Origin: Polyangiaceae bacterium
GTDB taxonomy: Bacteria; Myxococcota; Polyangia; Polyangiales; Polyangiaceae
Reading direction: 5' to 3'
DNA length: 8,690 nt
NCBI GenBank assembly: GCA_025936205.1
Contig: JAICTU010000396.1
Location: 1-8,690 of the forward strand
How positions within the stretch are numbered: position 1 is the stretch's first letter; each line of letters starts with the position of its first letter. The position numbers and the translations under genes are program-made. The notes beneath the pieces were generated by a model. That model did not search any database. It was given only the letters and a program-made list of their open reading frames with translations, and was not told the origin of the DNA. This document shows, in pieces, positions 6,621-8,690 of the stretch.

Positions 6621-6636
6621 CGGTGCCCCCGCACCG
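6621..6636. repeat. Inverted repeat CGGTGC-CCCC-GCACCG in the divergent region
   Basis: A perfect 6-bp inverted repeat with a 4-base spacer. It is 43 bases upstream of the nuclease-like gene start and about 90 bases before the kinase start. It could be an operator half-site pair or a leader hairpin in the minus-strand transcript. No regulator is suggested by the sequence itself. Confidence 0.35.
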
Positions 6637-6727
6637 CGGTCCTCGCATCGAAATTCATACGTCGTTCCGTTTCCAAAGATTAAGGACGAGCGTAGGGGGC
6701 CGCGCTGAATCAGACTGAAGAAGCTGC

Positions 6728-8347
6728 ATGCTTGCTGTGAGACATGGCTCGGGTGACGCGGAGGGGCCGCTGCCTCCCTCTTCATCCGCCACGCGCGCGA
6801 GCTCGCCGACGGAGGCTTCGCCGCCGCCCTCGGAGAGCGGAGAGTCGCGCCGCGAAGGCAAGGTGCACAAGCCCGGCGACGTGGTCGACGGGCGCTATGT
6901 GCTGATCGAGCCGCTCGGCAAGGGCGGCATGGGCGTGGTCTGGAAGGCGCGCTCCACGGCGCTCGATGTCGAGGTCGCGGTGAAGCTGGTGCGCGGCACC
7001 ACGCCCAGCGCCGAGGCCTTCAAGCGCATGGCACGTGAAGCTCACGCCGCGGCGCGCCTGGGCCACCCGGCGATGGCCACGGTGCTCGATTTCGGCGCGA
7101 CGCCGAGCGGCGACCCGTATGTGGTGATGGAGCTCTTGCACGGCGAGTCGCTGGGCGAGGTGCTCGGGCGCGAGCGCAGGGTCGAGACGCTGCGCGCCAT
7201 CGGCTTGCTGTTGCCCATCATGGATGGGCTGCGCGAGGCGCACGACAAAGGCATCGTGCATCGCGACATCAAGCCGGAGAATCTCTTCCTCTCCAAGACC
7301 ACACGCGGCCGCCTGCAGCCCAAGGTGCTCGACTTCGGCATCGCGAAGCTGGAGCAAGCCACCGATACGAGCACGCGCCTGACCCAGGACGGCGCCGTGC
7401 TGGGCAGCCCGGGCTATTTCTCGCCCGAGCAGGCTCGCGGTCAGACGGACATCGACTTCCGCACCGACATCTGGTCGATCAGCGTGGTCTTGTACGAGCT
7501 GATTACCGGCGAATTGCCCTTTACCGGGCCGAACTACAATGCGCTCCTGATGAGCATCCTCAAAGATACTCCGAAGCCCATCATGGCGTACGGGTACGGG
7601 GATGACGAGCTGTGGCGCATTCTGCAGCGCGGTCTACACCGCGATCGCGAACGACGCTGGGCTTCGATGTGGGAGCTCGGACGCGCGCTTGCGAAGTGGC
7701 TGCACGACCGGGGCGTGCGTTCGGACGCTGCAGCGCGTTCGCTGGAAGAAGTATGGCTGGAAGCTCGTCCCAGCGAGCAAGCGCCGCCCGGCGCGGACGC
7801 GCCCAAGGAGGGCACTCGGCGGCGCGTGCTGAGCACGCTGATCAAGCGCCGTTCCGCGGATACGCTCGCGGGTGAGACGATCTCCACGCTCAGCGGGCAG
7901 CGCCGCGTCGCGACGCGCGTGCTGGGCTGGGGCGCGGCTGCCGCCGCGATCCTTGCGCTGGGTTGGAGCGTGCTGGCGCAAGCACCCAGCGCGCAAGTCG
8001 CGCGCGCGGCCGCTGCTGCAGAGCACGGCGCGGCCCTGGCCGAGCTCGCGGCGCCGAGTGCACCTGCGGCAGCTCCGCCCGCGGCAGCTGCGGTCGACCC
8101 GATCGCCACGGCGGTGGTCACAGCCCCTGACGCACGCGCGACAAAGAAGCCGGCGCTACCCAGCAATCAGGTGCGCGCCGCGCTCGGAGAGCGCAGCGCT
8201 GCTGGGACGGATCCTGTCAGCCAGGGTTCGGTGCAACACCCGAAGCCGGTGGACACCAGCAAGACCCGCCGCCCTGTCGCTCGCCCCACGGTTCAAGTCA
8301 AGCAAGCGCCCGGGCGCAAGCGTATGGACCAAGAGTTCGGCTTCTGA
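6728..8347 (+). CDS. Transmembrane Ser/Thr protein kinase, PknB-type
   Basis: Membrane-anchored eukaryotic-type (Hanks) kinase that phosphorylates Ser/Thr on target proteins. Residues 1-48 are Pro/Ser-rich. The kinase domain spans about 57-325 and has every key residue: Gly loop GKGGMGVV (64-71), ATP lysine Lys86 in VAVK, helix-C Glu104, VHRDIKPEN (177-185) with catalytic Asp180, DFG (202-204), and activation segment ending GSPGYFSPE (226-234, replacing the common GTPxYMAPE). Thr-rich DTSTRLT (213-219) offers autophosphorylation sites. It should be active. A single membrane segment lies at about 399-417. The remaining outer part, 418-539, is Ala/Pro-rich and disordered-looking, with no PASTA, WD40 or other sensor domain visible, and ends KRMDQEFGF. 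The ATG at 6728 has a weak ribosome site (GAAGAAG at 6717-6723); an in-frame GTG at 6737 is possible. A TPR gene follows 81 bases downstream. The signal sensed and the substrates are unknown. Confidence 0.93.
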   Translation: MLAVRHGSGDAEGPLPPSSSATRASSPTEASPPPSESGESRREGKVHKPGDVVDGRYVLIEPLGKGGMGVVWKARSTALDVEVAVKLVRGTTPSAEAFKRMAREAHAAARLGHPAMATVLDFGATPSGDPYVVMELLHGESLGEVLGRERRVETLRAIGLLLPIMDGLREAHDKGIVHRDIKPENLFLSKTTRGRLQPKVLDFGIAKLEQATDTSTRLTQDGAVLGSPGYFSPEQARGQTDIDFRTDIWSISVVLYELITGELPFTGPNYNALLMSILKDTPKPIMAYGYGDDELWRILQRGLHRDRERRWASMWELGRALAKWLHDRGVRSDAAARSLEEVWLEARPSEQAPPGADAPKEGTRRRVLSTLIKRRSADTLAGETISTLSGQRRVATRVLGWGAAAAAILALGWSVLAQAPSAQVARAAAAAEHGAALAELAAPSAPAAAPPAAAAVDPIATAVVTAPDARATKKPALPSNQVRAALGERSAAGTDPVSQGSVQHPKPVDTSKTRRPVARPTVQVKQAPGRKRMDQEFGF

Positions 8348-8428
8348 GGCCGGCTGGGACGCGATTCGCTCGAAATCGGGCTACAAGCGACGGGGTTTGG
8401 GCCGTTCCGATCCGACGGAAGGGCCTCG

Positions 8429-8690
8429 ATGTCGAAAACCAATCGCCTGGAATCTCGAGCTCGCTGCTACCGTGCGTCGAGCTGGATCGCTGCTGGCGCC
8501 GCCGGCTGGTTGGTAGCGACCCCCGCTCGGGCGGCCGAGCCTGCGGCGGAGTCCCCTGCCGGGGAAAACTCCAGCGCCAACCTGGATCTGGCACGCAGCG
8601 TCGCAGTCACCGGGCGCGAAGCCTTCAATGCCGGTGACTATGAAACAGCACTGGCGCTGTTTCGACGCGCTTACACGCTGTACCCAGCTC
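8429..8690 (+). CDS. Exported TPR-domain protein (3' partial)
   Basis: The start of a gene that runs off the window; 87 residues are visible. The ATG at 8429 follows GGAAGGG (8417-8423) by 5 bases, a fair ribosome site. The N-terminus looks like a signal peptide: a basic stretch with Lys/Arg at residues 3-15, a hydrophobic core SSWIAAGAAGWLVA (17-30) and a cleavage motif ARA at 33-35. A low-complexity Glu/Ala/Pro spacer follows (36-50). Residues 62-86 then read as a TPR helix pair: GREAFNAGDYETALALFRRA (62-81) continuing to Pro86, with the usual Gly69, Tyr71, Ala74, Phe78 and Ala81. TPR repeats bind other proteins; the protein is expected in the periplasm or at the outer membrane. It lies 81 bases after the kinase on the same strand, so the two may be co-transcribed. 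The full domain content (for example a PEGA or further TPR part) is outside the window. Confidence 0.75.
   Translation, partial: MSKTNRLESRARCYRASSWIAAGAAGWLVATPARAAEPAAESPAGENSSANLDLARSVAVTGREAFNAGDYETALALFRRAYTLYPA

Larger units (their letters stand above)
6579..6727. promoter_or_regulatory. Divergent intergenic region, likely promoters for the nuclease-like gene and the kinase
   Basis: These 149 bases separate two divergently transcribed genes, so at least one promoter in each direction is expected. About 6648-6690 is clearly less GC-rich than its surroundings (it includes GAAATTCATACG and CCAAAGATTAAGG), as promoter DNA often is. I cannot find a convincing -35/-10 pair on either strand. 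The minus-strand TATGAA near 6650-6655 is a weak -10 candidate without a good partner. Two inverted repeats in this region are listed separately. Confidence 0.45.

Noticed and set aside
6579..6785. Longer N-terminus for the minus-strand nuclease-like gene
   Set aside because: It would overlap the start of the kinase gene and cover the AT-richer divergent promoter patch, and the added residues resemble no domain. The start at 6578 places the membrane anchor at the N-terminus.
8348..8428. Possible terminator or promoter between the kinase and TPR genes
   Set aside because: Only a weak 5-bp stem (CGATT/AATCG) is visible, with no T run, and no promoter pair stands out. Apart from the ribosome site of the TPR gene I see nothing supportable.
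1..8690. CRISPR arrays, tRNA or rRNA genes, insertion sequences, phage genes
   Set aside because: No regularly spaced repeats, tRNA-like cloverleaf segments, terminal inverted repeats with a transposase, or phage-type proteins were found on reading the window.

Overview
The window is very GC-rich, with strong third-position G/C that produces long antisense shadow frames. It carries an FHA protein, a transmembrane PknB-type Ser/Thr kinase with a long Ala/Pro-rich tail, and a secreted TPR protein. This combination suggests a large-genome myxobacterium (order Polyangiales or a relative). That is an inference from composition and gene content; no phylogenetic marker is present.

Layout, left to right. 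(1) 1-1076 (+) is the 3' part of a xylulokinase of the FGGY family, and its wording is strikingly like the animal XYLB type. (2) 1143-2627 (+) is an FHA-domain protein with a Pro/Ala linker and a multi-pass membrane domain, followed by a GC-rich terminator-like hairpin at 2659-2693. (3) 2817-4004 and 4001-6010 (+) are a translationally coupled pair. The first is a PglE-like PLP aminotransferase and the second a PglF/WbpM-like membrane-bound UDP-HexNAc 4,6-dehydratase. Together they should turn UDP-GlcNAc (or a close relative) into a UDP-4-amino-4,6-dideoxy sugar for a surface glycan or glycoprotein. (4) 6018-6578 (-) is a small convergent gene for a PD-(D/E)XK nuclease-like domain held between two membrane segments. 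(5) 6579-6727 is a divergent intergenic region with an AT-richer patch and small inverted repeats. (6) 6728-8347 (+) is a complete transmembrane Ser/Thr kinase. (7) 8429-8690 (+) is the 5' part of an exported TPR protein that runs off the window.

The clearest functional unit is the aminotransferase-dehydratase pair. The kinase and the downstream TPR gene may form a second unit. The FHA protein could in principle read phosphothreonine made by kinases of this type, but nothing in the sequence links it to this particular kinase. I see no RNA genes, CRISPR array, insertion sequence or phage genes. Nothing in the window is convincingly a new system. The least-described items are the two-anchor nuclease-like protein and the FHA/membrane-domain fusion.
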